NCBI GenBank assembly: GCA_009380075.1
Contig: WHSO01000005.1
Span: forward strand, 22,646 to 86,645
Direction of reading: 5' to 3'
DNA length: 64,000 nt
From: Alphaproteobacteria bacterium
GTDB taxonomy: Bacteria; Pseudomonadota; Alphaproteobacteria; SMXQ01
Part shown: piece after piece, positions 36,326 to 45,671 of the stretch
Layout: each line of letters starts with the position of its first letter
Position numbering within the stretch: the first letter of the stretch is position 1
Translations under genes and position numbers: made by a program
The notes under the pieces: model-generated
What the model was told of the DNA's origin: nothing
What the model saw: only the letters and a program-made list of their open reading frames with translations
The model's database searches: none

Positions 36326-37462
36326 TTAGGTGGCGATCGGCTGTTGGGCGATGAGGTTGATCCCGTAGCCGTTGAGCCCGACAATGGTCCGCTTCGCGTT
36401 GGTCAGCAGGATCATGTTGCGAACCCCGAGCTCGATGAGGATCTGGGCGCCGATACCATACTGGCGCAGTTCGGAAATCGGCGTGGTCATCGGTTTTCCG
36501 TCGCGTTCATGCACGTAGCGGGAGACGGCGGTGGGCGTCGGCTCGCGGATGATCACGACGACCCCGCGTCCTTTTTCCGCGATCAGCCGCATTGCCGACT
36601 GGAGTTCTGTCGCGCGGTCGCGGGACTCGCCGGCGGCGAACTCGCTTGTTGTCGAATCCCCAAGGACATCGGCGAGAAGGTTGAGGGCGTGCATGCGGAC
36701 CAGCACCGGCTCTTCGCCCGAGACGTCGCCCTTGGTCAGCGCGAGGTGCTCGGCGTAGCTGATCTGGTTGGCGAAGACGTGCAGGTGGAATTCGCCGCCG
36801 AAGCGGCTGTTGATGACCGTTTCCGCGACCTTCCTGACGATCTTCTCGGTGCGCCGCCGGAAGGCGATCAGGTCGGCGATGGACGCGATCTTGAGCTTGT
36901 GCCGCCGGGCGAAGGCCAGAAGGTCGGGCAGGCGCGCCATGGTGCCATCATCGTTCATGATCTCGCAGATCACGCCGGACGGGTTGAGCCCAGCGAGGCG
37001 CCCTACGTCGACCGCCGCCTCCGTATGTCCGGCGCGCACCAGCACGCCGCCGGGCTGGGCGATCAGCGGGAAGACGTGCCCCGGCGTGACGATGTCGTCG
37101 CGGCCGCGGTTGGAATTGATGGCGACGGAGATGGTATGGGCGCGGTCCGCCGCCGAAATACCGGTGGTCACGCCTTCCCGCGCCTCGATCGAGACGGTGA
37201 AGGCGGTCTGGTGCCGCGACTGGTTCTTTGCCGCCATGAGTTGCAGGCCCAGTTGCTCGGACCGTTCCGGCGTCAACGACAGGCAGATCAGGCCACGGCC
37301 GTACTTGGCCATGAAATTGATCGCTTCAGGGCTCGCCTTTTCCGCGGGAATGACGAGGTCGCCCTCGTTCTCCCGGTTCTCGTCGTCCACCAGGATGAAC
37401 ATGCGCCCGTTGCGCGCGTCCTCGATGATCTCGCTGATGGGGGAAAGCTCGGATTTGGTCAC
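36326..37462 (-). CDS. ribB: 3,4-dihydroxy-2-butanone 4-phosphate synthase fused to a degenerate GTP cyclohydrolase II-like domain
   Basis: MFILVDDENRENEGDLVIPAEK, HTEAAVDVGRLAGLNPSGVICEIMNDDGTMAR (DHBPS); C-terminal RibA-like region lacks the Zn Cys motif. GTG start at 37462. Confidence 0.9.
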   Translation of the reverse strand: MTKSELSPISEIIEDARNGRMFILVDDENRENEGDLVIPAEKASPEAINFMAKYGRGLICLSLTPERSEQLGLQLMAAKNQSRHQTAFTVSIEAREGVTTGISAADRAHTISVAINSNRGRDDIVTPGHVFPLIAQPGGVLVRAGHTEAAVDVGRLAGLNPSGVICEIMNDDGTMARLPDLLAFARRHKLKIASIADLIAFRRRTEKIVRKVAETVINSRFGGEFHLHVFANQISYAEHLALTKGDVSGEEPVLVRMHALNLLADVLGDSTTSEFAAGESRDRATELQSAMRLIAEKGRGVVVIIREPTPTAVSRYVHERDGKPMTTPISELRQYGIGAQILIELGVRNMILLTNAKRTIVGLNGYGINLIAQQPIAT

Positions 37463-37618
37463 GGAATCTCTCTTCGGAGGGTGTGCGCGGGGGCGGATTC
37501 CCGCCCCGGGGTCTGGCTGGGCAAGGTATCCCGCCGGCCCCCCGCGATCAAGGCCCGCCGCCTTGGCGCGCGCGACGGCGGGGGCTACACTGGCCGGGAA
37601 AGCAGAAGGATTCCTCCC

Positions 37619-38482
37619 ATGCCCGACGTCGCCTCCGTTACCGTAACACCGCTTTCGCCCGTGCTCGGCGCTCGGATGGACGGGATCGACCTGCACCGTC
37701 CTCTGGATGAGGCGGCGTTCGCCGTTGTTCACGACGCGTTTCTGCGCCACCAGGTGTTGTGCTTCCCCGGCCAGCACCTTTCCGCCGACGACCAGATTCG
37801 TTTCTGCGGCTATTTCGGCAGGGCCGATTCCGACTACAAGGCACCGGCGTCGCAGCTTGCCCCCGCCGATCGCACCCGGGCCGACTACCGCAAGGGCGTG
37901 ATGCTGGTGACCAACGTGCGCAAGGACGGCGTGCCCATCGGCAACCTGCCCGACGGCGACATGCAGTTCCATTCCGACGGGGCGCACCGGCCCAACCCCT
38001 ATCTTGCGACGACCCTCTACGGCATACGCGTGCCGCGGGAGGGCGGGGACACGCTGTTTGCGAATCTGTACGCCGCCCACGACGCGTTGCCGCCCTCGAT
38101 GAAGGAGCGGATCGAAGGCCTCAGGGTGCACAACGTCTATCTTCTGGATGCGACCGATGCGGCGGAATTCGACGCCGACGACCCGCGCATGCGTCACGCC
38201 GTGCATCCGCTCGTGCGTGTTCACCCGGAGACGGGCCGGCGCGCTCTCTACGTCAACCGGCTGATGTCGCGCTGGATCGAGGACATGGACCGTGCCGAGG
38301 GAGAGGCGCTCGTCGCCGAGTTGGTTGCGGTGAGCGAGCGGCCGGAGTTGGTTTACGCCCATAAATGGACGCAGGGGGATTTCCTGATCTGGGACAATCG
38401 CTGCGTCAACCACGCACGCAGCGACTTCACTCCCGACGAGGTCCGGTTGCTGCGCCGCTACACCATCTCGGATGCCGCCTAG
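37619..38482 (+). CDS. TauD/TfdA-family Fe(II)/2-oxoglutarate dioxygenase (paralog C)
   Basis: GARMDGIDLHRPLDEAAF, DMQFHSDGAHRPNPYLATTLYGIRVPREGGDTLFANLYAAHDALP, LIWDNRCVNHARSDF. Confidence 0.93.
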   Translation: MPDVASVTVTPLSPVLGARMDGIDLHRPLDEAAFAVVHDAFLRHQVLCFPGQHLSADDQIRFCGYFGRADSDYKAPASQLAPADRTRADYRKGVMLVTNVRKDGVPIGNLPDGDMQFHSDGAHRPNPYLATTLYGIRVPREGGDTLFANLYAAHDALPPSMKERIEGLRVHNVYLLDATDAAEFDADDPRMRHAVHPLVRVHPETGRRALYVNRLMSRWIEDMDRAEGEALVAELVAVSERPELVYAHKWTQGDFLIWDNRCVNHARSDFTPDEVRLLRRYTISDAA

Positions 38483-38494
38483 GACGGGCCGGTA

Positions 38495-38522
38495 GCAAAA
38501 AAGGGGCGCCCGGAGGCGCCCC
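38495..38522 (-). terminator. Rho-independent terminator for the tctC end
   Basis: Minus strand GGGGCGCC-TCCG-GGCGCCCC-TTTTTT; convergent intergenic position. Confidence 0.9.
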
Positions 38523-38543
38523 TACTGGTGAATACCTTTGCGC

Positions 38544-39494
38544 TCAGCGCTTGGCCAGCGCGTCCTTGTACCTGGCGTAGAACTTGGCTAGCTTCTGGAG
38601 TTGCTGTTCCGCCGCTTCCCCCGCCAGAGGGTTCACCGGACGGCCCGTCTTTTTCGACCACGCCTGGATTTCCTTGTCCGCAAGCGTCTTCATGAGCGCT
38701 TCCGAGATCACCTTCCTGATTTCGGGTTTCAGCCCCGGCGGCGCGCCCACGTAGCGGTCGACCGACAGGATCGAAAGGTCGGGGTGCCCGGCGTCGGCAA
38801 CCGTCGGCACTTTGGGCCACTGGCTCTTGTCCTCGAGCGCAAGGATGAGCTTGATATCTCCGCCTTCCGCCCACTTGGCGCCCGACGCCGCGTTGAACAG
38901 CGAGACATCCGTGTCGCCGCGAACCATGGAAAGAGATATGGCTGCCGACCCCTTGTAGCCGGGCAGGAACGTCACCTTGAGCCCCATTGCTTCGGAGAGA
39001 ATCCGCCCCGCCACGTAGGAGCCCGAATTGTAATTGGTGATCGCGTACTTGAGCGACTTGCCCTTGAGGTCCTTCCACGACTTGATGCCGGTCTTCGCGC
39101 TCGCGGTAAGGACGTAGGGATCCACCGCGATCCGCCCGATCCATGTGAACTTGTCGATGTCGTAGTCGGTCTTCTGGCCCAGGATCTTGTCGAGCAGCAT
39201 GCCGGGCATGTTGAAGATCGCAATCTGGTAGCCATCCGGCTTCGCGCGATAGAGGGTCACCAGCGCCTTCTTACCGCCGCCCCCGGCGATGTTCTTTGGG
39301 ACGACGTTGACCTTGTTGGGCAGATACTTCTGCATCACGGGAGACAGCTTGCGCACGATCGTGTCGAAGCCGCCTCCGGGTCCATAGGGAATGACGAAGG
39401 TGATGTCCTTGTCCGGGAAGCCGGCGGCCATCGCCGGTCCCGTTACAGTCATGGCCGCCGCGAAGGCGGCGCCGATACCGATTATCCTGCGCAT
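38544..39494 (-). CDS. tctC: Tripartite tricarboxylate transporter substrate-binding protein (Bug/TctC)
   Basis: Signal peptide then FPDKDITFVIPYGPGGGFDTIVRKLSPVMQKYLPNKVNVVPKNIAGGGG. Confidence 0.93.
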   Translation of the reverse strand: MRRIIGIGAAFAAAMTVTGPAMAAGFPDKDITFVIPYGPGGGFDTIVRKLSPVMQKYLPNKVNVVPKNIAGGGGKKALVTLYRAKPDGYQIAIFNMPGMLLDKILGQKTDYDIDKFTWIGRIAVDPYVLTASAKTGIKSWKDLKGKSLKYAITNYNSGSYVAGRILSEAMGLKVTFLPGYKGSAAISLSMVRGDTDVSLFNAASGAKWAEGGDIKLILALEDKSQWPKVPTVADAGHPDLSILSVDRYVGAPPGLKPEIRKVISEALMKTLADKEIQAWSKKTGRPVNPLAGEAAEQQLQKLAKFYARYKDALAKR

Positions 39495-39605
39495 GTCATG
39501 CTCCCTGTTCTATTTGCCGCTCGGGAGGCGTCGCCTCCGAACGAAGGTTACGTACCGGGCAGGTTTCCGTTCCCAGATTTTTTATTGCTCAAATGCGAGA
39601 ATATA

Positions 39606-40268
39606 CTACTCGTCCATGAGTTCGATGACCCATTCGGCCACCAAGCCACGGTAGAGTTCGTAGCTCAGGGCGAACTCGAACAGCAGCCATATGAAGACCA
39701 CGACGGCAACTCCGGAATACAAGGCAAAACGCACCGGCTTGCCGCCCCACAGCCACATCCACAGGAACACGAACACGGGCGCGGCGCCGAGAAACCCGAA
39801 CAGCCACACCAGGGGGCCCGCCGCCGCTATGGCGGCGATACACGCCACCTCGCGCCGAACCGGGCGCTCGCCCGCCGCGATCTCGGCCGGCTGGACGCCG
39901 AAGATCGCGGCGAGGATGCGTCCCGCACGGGTTTTGGTGAGTGCGAGAATCTCGATTCCCGTCAGCACGATCCCGATCCACCCGACCATGAGTGGGAACG
40001 CCCGAACGCTGCCCTGATACTCGTAGGTTTCGTGGAGAAAGAAGATGAAGAAGGCCGCGAGAACGAACGAGAAGTGGAGGGCCTGTCGCCTTTGCTCCGG
40101 CACCAGCGGGCGCGAGGCTGCGAGAGCCGCCGCCCAGCCGACGACGGCCGGAGCCACAAGCGCTGTCTCGTGAAGTCCGGTGAGCCACATGCCGGCAAAT
40201 GCGGCGCAGGCTCCGCAGAACAGAACGATGCCGAGCCGGGCCGAGGTCGGGAGCGACGCACCATTCAT
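39606..40268 (-). CDS. tctB: Tripartite tricarboxylate transporter TctB-family small membrane subunit
   Basis: MNGASLPTSARLGIVLFCGACAAFAG...; polytopic, overlaps tctA stop; gene order. Start taken at 40268. Confidence 0.85.
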   Translation of the reverse strand: MNGASLPTSARLGIVLFCGACAAFAGMWLTGLHETALVAPAVVGWAAALAASRPLVPEQRRQALHFSFVLAAFFIFFLHETYEYQGSVRAFPLMVGWIGIVLTGIEILALTKTRAGRILAAIFGVQPAEIAAGERPVRREVACIAAIAAAGPLVWLFGFLGAAPVFVFLWMWLWGGKPVRFALYSGVAVVVFIWLLFEFALSYELYRGLVAEWVIELMDE

Positions 40269-41809
40269 GTCGTGCCTCCCGGGTGTGCCCCCGATTTGAC
40301 GGCGGTGCGACGTTCCATGACGGCCCGGATACTGGGGACCAGCAACGTGAGGATGCACATCACGACCAGGATCAGCGCCACCGTGCGTGTGAAGAAGATG
40401 GTCCAGTCCCCATCGGAGATGCCCATGGCCTGGAAGAAGCTCCGCTCCGTGATCTCTCCCAGAACAAGGGCTATGGTGAAGGTCATTCGGGGATAATTGA
40501 AGCGTATCATCAGGTATCCCAGGACACCGAACGCGAGCGCGACGATGACGTCCACGATCTCGCCGTTGATCACGTAGGCGCCGACCAGCGAAATGATCAG
40601 CACGGTCGGAACGAGGATCGGCGCATCCACCAGCGTGAGGTACGTCATCGGCTTCGCCAGCAAGAGGACGATCACGGTTGCCATCACGCAGGCGGTGGTG
40701 AGGGAAAGAATGAGCGTGAATACCACGTCTTCGTGGTCGAACAGCAGCCGCGGCCCTGGTTCGAGGCCGTGCAGCACCATGGCCCCCAGGAACACCGCGG
40801 TCTCCGCGCTGCCCGGAATGCCGAAGGCGAGCGTCGGCACGAGCGCCCCGCCGTCGGTGGCGTTGTTGGCCGCTTCCGGGGCGATCACGCCGCGGATATT
40901 TCCCTGACCATAGGGAATGTCGGGGTTTGGATCGCGCTGGACCTGTGTCGTATAGCTCAGGAACGCGGCGACCGTACCTCCGACGCCCGGAATGGCGCCG
41001 ACGAACGTGCCGATCGCCGATCCCGTGACCACGGTGCCGAAGTTCCGGAAAGTCGCCCTGATCCCGTCGGAGATGCGCTGGATCTTGACCCTCGTCACGT
41101 CCTCCGCGATCGAGCCGCCTTTTACGCCGAGATCTATCATCTGGGCGATCGCGAACATCCCGATGAGCGCCGGAACCAGCTTGATGCCGTCCCATAAGGC
41201 GTCGACGCCGTAGGTGTAGCGCACGACCCCCGAGACGGGATCGAAGCCGACGAAGGCGCAAGCGAAGCCGATGGCCGCTCCGATCAGCCCTTGCAGGAGG
41301 CGGCCGCCCGCCGCGACCGCGATGGCGCACAGGCCGAAGATGGCGAGCAGGAAGAACTCCGGCGGCGAAAACAGGAGCACGATCTCTTTCACGATCGGGA
41401 TAACCAAGATCAAAGTGAATATGCCGATCAGACCGCCGAGCGCCGAGGAGGTCGCGGCGGCGCCGATCGCCTCGCCCGCCCGTCCCCGTACGGCCAGTGG
41501 AAATCCGTCGAACGTGGTTGCTGCGTTGGGGGCCGTGCCCGGCGTATTGAGGAGGATCGCGGAGGTCGAGCCGCCGGTGGTGGCCGCGGCCATGGAACCG
41601 CCCATCATCAGGATGGCATCCGCTTCTTCCATACCGAAGGTAAGCGGAATCATGAGGGCGAGCGCGGTCGTGCCGCCCAGTCCGGGGATCGCGCCGAACA
41701 GGAGGCCGATGCAGGTGCCGAGGAAGATGTAGAAGAGGGAATTGAGATCAAGAAGGTGCAGCGACGCCGTTCCCAGCGCACCGGCCATTCCCCCGATCGC
41801 GTCTAACAT
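40265..41809 (-). CDS. tctA: Tripartite tricarboxylate transporter permease TctA
   Basis: GLLFGAIPGLGGTTALALMIPLTFGMEEADAILMMGGSMAAATTGGSTSAILLNTPGTAPNAATTFDGFPLA. Confidence 0.96.
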   Translation of the reverse strand: MLDAIGGMAGALGTASLHLLDLNSLFYIFLGTCIGLLFGAIPGLGGTTALALMIPLTFGMEEADAILMMGGSMAAATTGGSTSAILLNTPGTAPNAATTFDGFPLAVRGRAGEAIGAAATSSALGGLIGIFTLILVIPIVKEIVLLFSPPEFFLLAIFGLCAIAVAAGGRLLQGLIGAAIGFACAFVGFDPVSGVVRYTYGVDALWDGIKLVPALIGMFAIAQMIDLGVKGGSIAEDVTRVKIQRISDGIRATFRNFGTVVTGSAIGTFVGAIPGVGGTVAAFLSYTTQVQRDPNPDIPYGQGNIRGVIAPEAANNATDGGALVPTLAFGIPGSAETAVFLGAMVLHGLEPGPRLLFDHEDVVFTLILSLTTACVMATVIVLLLAKPMTYLTLVDAPILVPTVLIISLVGAYVINGEIVDVIVALAFGVLGYLMIRFNYPRMTFTIALVLGEITERSFFQAMGISDGDWTIFFTRTVALILVVMCILTLLVPSIRAVMERRTAVKSGAHPGGTT

Positions 41810-42209
41810 GTATTCTCCGTCCGTCCGATGGACGTCACCTCCCGCCGGGCTCCTTGCGCGGAGCCTCTATCGTTCCCTGCCTGCCCTGAATGCACATCCT
41901 TTTCCGGACCCGGCGCGCGGCCTTCCATCGCCTTGATTGGCCTGGGCCCCGGAGGAAGTCTACCGGAATTGCCTTGCGGCTCAATATCTTTCCGCCCGGC
42001 GCCCGGACTGGTGGCGGTGCAATTGACCCGTTCCGGCGATCGGTGTACCACAGCGGCAAAACCGACAAGCCGTCGCCACAGGGAGCCGCCAGTATTTTCC
42101 CCACCGTTTCCCGCGTGCTTCCGCGCGTGTGCCGCGCGCGAGACCGCGTCCGTCCCCGGCGCCGCGCCTCTGACGTCACCGTCCCATCCCAGAACGAGGA
42201 TCGAGTTCC

Positions 42210-44021
42210 ATGACCACGTCACGCAAGACATCCGCCGCTCCGGCCATCGATGCGCCGGTCAAGACCAGGGCGTCCAACCGCCCCGAATACGCCTCCGATG
42301 CCATCGCCGATACGCTCCGGGCCATCGGCTTCAAATACGCCTTCGTCAATCCGGGATCGAGCTACCGCGGGCTGCACGATTCGATGATCAATTATCTCGG
42401 CAACCGCGATCCCCAGGCGGTCTTGTGCGCCCATGAAGACGTCTGCGTCCATGCCGCCCAGGCCTATGCCAAGGCGTCGGGCCTGCCGGCGCTGGCGATC
42501 CTGCACGATCTGGTCGGCCTGATGCACGGCTCCATGGCCATCTACAACGCCTTCGCCGACCAGCAGCCGGTGGTGGTGCTCGGTGGTTCGGGCCCGTCGG
42601 ATCCCAAGCTGCGCCGCGGCATCGACTACGAGCATTCGGCCAACACCCAGGGCGAGCTGGTGCGGCCCTGGGTCAAATGGGACGACGAGGCGACGACCGC
42701 CGAAGGAATCTGCGATTCCATCGCCCGCGCCTGGAAGATTTCCAACACCGGGCCCAAGGGACCGACCTACGTGTCCATCGATTCAGGGATACAGGAATCG
42801 AGACTGTCGGGTCCCATCGCCATTCCCGACATGAAGGCGCCGAGCAATCGCCCGGCGCCGCCGCCGGCCGCCAACCCCGATGCGGTCGAGGCCGCGGCGG
42901 ACCTTCTGGTCAAGGCCAGGAACCCGGTCGTCACCGGCGGGCGTGCCATGTACCGGCGCGAGAGCACGAAGCTTCTGGTGGAGCTGGTCGAACTGATCGC
43001 CGCATCCTACGTCGAGGACCGCAACTGCACCTGCTTTCCGACGGCACATCCGCAGAACATGACCGGCGAAAAGGGCGTGGTGGAGGCGGCCGACGTGCTG
43101 CTCGCCGTCGACAGTCCCGACGTCAACGTCGTCGTCGACGCCTATTCGTCGCGCGTACGTGGCGAAACCGGTTCCGGCGGCAAGGGTACCAGGGTCATCG
43201 ACCTGTCCCAGAACGACTACGCCATCCGGTCGTGGACGCGCCTTGGCGGCAAGGTGGCGCCGACCGAGGTGCAGCTTCTGGCCGATCCGGTCGTCGGTTT
43301 GCGCCAGATCATCGAGGCGGTTCGCGCCAGGCTCGGGCGCACCAGGGGCGGCAGCGCGATCGAGGCGCGGCGCAGGAAGATCGCCAAGGCCCACGAGGCG
43401 CTGGCCCAACGCCAGCAGGAGACGCTGAAGAAGCGCTGGTCCGATGCCCCATTGTCGCCGCATCGCTTCGTTTACGAGATCTACAACGCGGTCCGCTCCC
43501 GGCCGTGGATGCTTACGGTGCGCGGCCATCGCGCCTGGCCGCACGGCATCTGGCAGTTTTCCGGCGCGGGTGAGAACATCGGCGTGTCGGGCGGCGGCGG
43601 CGTCGGCTACGGCCCCGGCGCCATGGTCGGCGCTTCGCTGGCGGCCCGCGACCAGGGGCGGTTCCCCGTTGCCATCCTCGGCGACGGTGATTTCCTGATG
43701 CAGTCCCAGGCGCTATGGACGGCGGTGCACATGCGCATCCCGCTGCTCTGCGTCATCAACAACAACACGTCCTGGTACAACGACGAACAGCACCAGACGG
43801 AGGTCGCGCGCATGCGCAAGCGACCGGCGGAAAATGCCTGGATCGGCACGACCACGCGAGATCCCGAAGCCGACCTTGCCACGCTGGCGCGCGGCTACGG
43901 CGCCTGGGCGGAGGGTCCCGTGAAGGATCCCGACGATCTCGGCAGCGCACTCAAGCGCGCGATCAAGGAGGTCGATGGCGGTGCCGTCGCGGTTCTCGAC
44001 GTGCGGACCGCGCCACGCTGA
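42210..44021 (+). CDS. Thiamine pyrophosphate-requiring enzyme (acetolactate synthase/decarboxylase superfamily)
   Basis: CAHEDVCVHAAQAYAKASGLPA (cofactor Glu region); GDGDFLMQSQALWTAVHMRIPLLCVINNN (ThDP motif). Confidence 0.92.
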   Translation: MTTSRKTSAAPAIDAPVKTRASNRPEYASDAIADTLRAIGFKYAFVNPGSSYRGLHDSMINYLGNRDPQAVLCAHEDVCVHAAQAYAKASGLPALAILHDLVGLMHGSMAIYNAFADQQPVVVLGGSGPSDPKLRRGIDYEHSANTQGELVRPWVKWDDEATTAEGICDSIARAWKISNTGPKGPTYVSIDSGIQESRLSGPIAIPDMKAPSNRPAPPPAANPDAVEAAADLLVKARNPVVTGGRAMYRRESTKLLVELVELIAASYVEDRNCTCFPTAHPQNMTGEKGVVEAADVLLAVDSPDVNVVVDAYSSRVRGETGSGGKGTRVIDLSQNDYAIRSWTRLGGKVAPTEVQLLADPVVGLRQIIEAVRARLGRTRGGSAIEARRRKIAKAHEALAQRQQETLKKRWSDAPLSPHRFVYEIYNAVRSRPWMLTVRGHRAWPHGIWQFSGAGENIGVSGGGGVGYGPGAMVGASLAARDQGRFPVAILGDGDFLMQSQALWTAVHMRIPLLCVINNNTSWYNDEQHQTEVARMRKRPAENAWIGTTTRDPEADLATLARGYGAWAEGPVKDPDDLGSALKRAIKEVDGGAVAVLDVRTAPR

Positions 44022-44132
44022 TCCCGGCGCCCCGTTCCGGCGGGCGTGAAGGACGGGGGAGTACACGGGACATCCCGCGCGCCCCCTTGCCTCGGCCCGC
44101 GATTATACTGGGCGAAACCGTGAGGGCATGGC

Positions 44133-45128
44133 GTGCTGCGACTGGCCACTTTCAACCTCGAAAGCCTCGACGACGGGCCCGACGTGCGCCCGCCGCTCGC
44201 CGACCGCATCGCCGTCCTCGCGCCGATGCTGGAACGCCTCGACGCCGACATCCTCTGCCTGCAGGAGATCAACGGCCAGCGCCCGGACGGCGCGAAGGAA
44301 CGCAAGCTCCTCGCGCTCGAGCGCCTGCTCAAGGCCAGCGCCATGCGAGGCTACCGCGTCGCCGTCACCTCGAAGCGGGGCGGGGGCGGACTCAACGACC
44401 ACCACAACCTCGTGACCCTGTCCCGCCGGCCCATCGCCGCGACCGAGCAGCTCTGGCACGACCTCGTGCCCGAGCCACGGCACGTTTACGTCACCGCCGA
44501 TCCGGCGGTGAAGGATGCGGTGCGGCTCGCCTGGGAGCGGCCGATCCTCTACACGCGCATCGATCGCGGCGGCGGCAAGCCCTTGAACCTGTTCAACGTC
44601 CACCTGCGCGCACCGCTCGCCTGTCCGGTGCCCGGGCAGAAGGCCGGCACTTTCGCGTGGAAGTCCATCGCCGGCTGGGCCGAAGGCTATTATCTGTCGG
44701 AAATCAAGCGCGCGGGCCAGGCGTTCGAGCTCAGGCTCGCCATCGATTCCCTTTTCGATGCCGACAAGGATGCCGATATCTGCATCGCCGGGGACTTCAA
44801 CGCCGAAGAAAACCACACCCCCATCGAAATCCTGCGCGGCGAGGACGACAACACCGGCAACGGCGCGCTGTCGGCGCGGGTCATGGTGCCGGTCGAGCAT
44901 TCGCTGCCGGCCGACCGCCGCTTCACCGTGATCCACCAGGGGCGGCGCCAGATGCTCGACCACATCATGGTGTCGCGCCGCCTGATGGGCCGCTACCGCG
45001 GCTCGGAAATCCACAATGAGGCGCTCGCCGACGAATTGACCGGCCAGGTCGCCGTCAACCCGTCGCCGGTGTCCTACCATGCGCCGGTGGTGGCGCTGTT
45101 CGACCTGCCGGGGGACGGCAAGGACTAG
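44133..45128 (+). CDS. Endonuclease/exonuclease/phosphatase family protein
   Basis: LRLATFNLESLDDGPD, ADILCLQEING, CIAGDFNAEENHTPIE, RRQMLDHIMVSR. GTG start. Confidence 0.9.
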   Translation: MLRLATFNLESLDDGPDVRPPLADRIAVLAPMLERLDADILCLQEINGQRPDGAKERKLLALERLLKASAMRGYRVAVTSKRGGGGLNDHHNLVTLSRRPIAATEQLWHDLVPEPRHVYVTADPAVKDAVRLAWERPILYTRIDRGGGKPLNLFNVHLRAPLACPVPGQKAGTFAWKSIAGWAEGYYLSEIKRAGQAFELRLAIDSLFDADKDADICIAGDFNAEENHTPIEILRGEDDNTGNGALSARVMVPVEHSLPADRRFTVIHQGRRQMLDHIMVSRRLMGRYRGSEIHNEALADELTGQVAVNPSPVSYHAPVVALFDLPGDGKD

Positions 45129-45598
45129 AATTCGCGGCCGATGGCGCGGTCGACCGAAAATCGACCGCCGCCCCGCACGGCGATGGCGGCGGCGAGCACC
45201 GCCCACATCAGCGCGTATTCATAACCACCCTTGCCGACGAAGAATCCGTTGCCCATGTGATGGACTACGGCGGTAGCGAGGAAGATCGTCGCCGCCACGG
45301 CGGCGGGGCGCGTCAGCAGTCCGATGGCGATCAGGATGCCGCCGAAGAATTCGGTGCACCCCACCAGCGTCGCCCACAAGGCACCCGGCGCGTAGCCCAT
45401 CTTGGCGAAGCCCGCCGCCGTTGCCTCCAGCCCGCCGCCGCCGAATGCGCCGAACAGCTTCTGGGCGCCGTGGGGGACGAGGTTGAGGCCCGTGATCACA
45501 CGAATGGCCGGCCAGGCGAGCGGTTCCAACGGGCGGTAAATTGCGGCCGCCCAAGGCAGGATCGGCTTCGTGCCGGTACCGGAATGGGTGTCGGACAT
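45125..45598 (-). CDS. DoxX family protein
   Basis: GAQKLFGAFGGGGLEATAAGFAKMGYAPGALWATLVGCTEFFGGILIAIGLLTRPAA. Confidence 0.92.
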   Translation of the reverse strand: MSDTHSGTGTKPILPWAAAIYRPLEPLAWPAIRVITGLNLVPHGAQKLFGAFGGGGLEATAAGFAKMGYAPGALWATLVGCTEFFGGILIAIGLLTRPAAVAATIFLATAVVHHMGNGFFVGKGGYEYALMWAVLAAAIAVRGGGRFSVDRAIGREF

Positions 45599-45671
45599 TA
45601 TGCGCCTCCATTGAAGTTGGTAGTGGCGGGGTTTGTCGTGAGATGGATGGCGGGGACCCGTGCGTCGCGCC

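Noticed and set aside
37463-37618. Possible FMN riboswitch upstream of ribB
   Set aside because: Only 155 bp shared with a divergent gene, and the conserved RFN-element blocks (AGGGCGGGG..., GACCGGCGGT, etc.) are not seen.
24000-44100. Island borne by a mobile element (integrase, IS, att repeats)
   Set aside because: No integrase, transposase or flanking direct repeats were recognised, and the only tRNA (7.1 kb) is not at the boundary.
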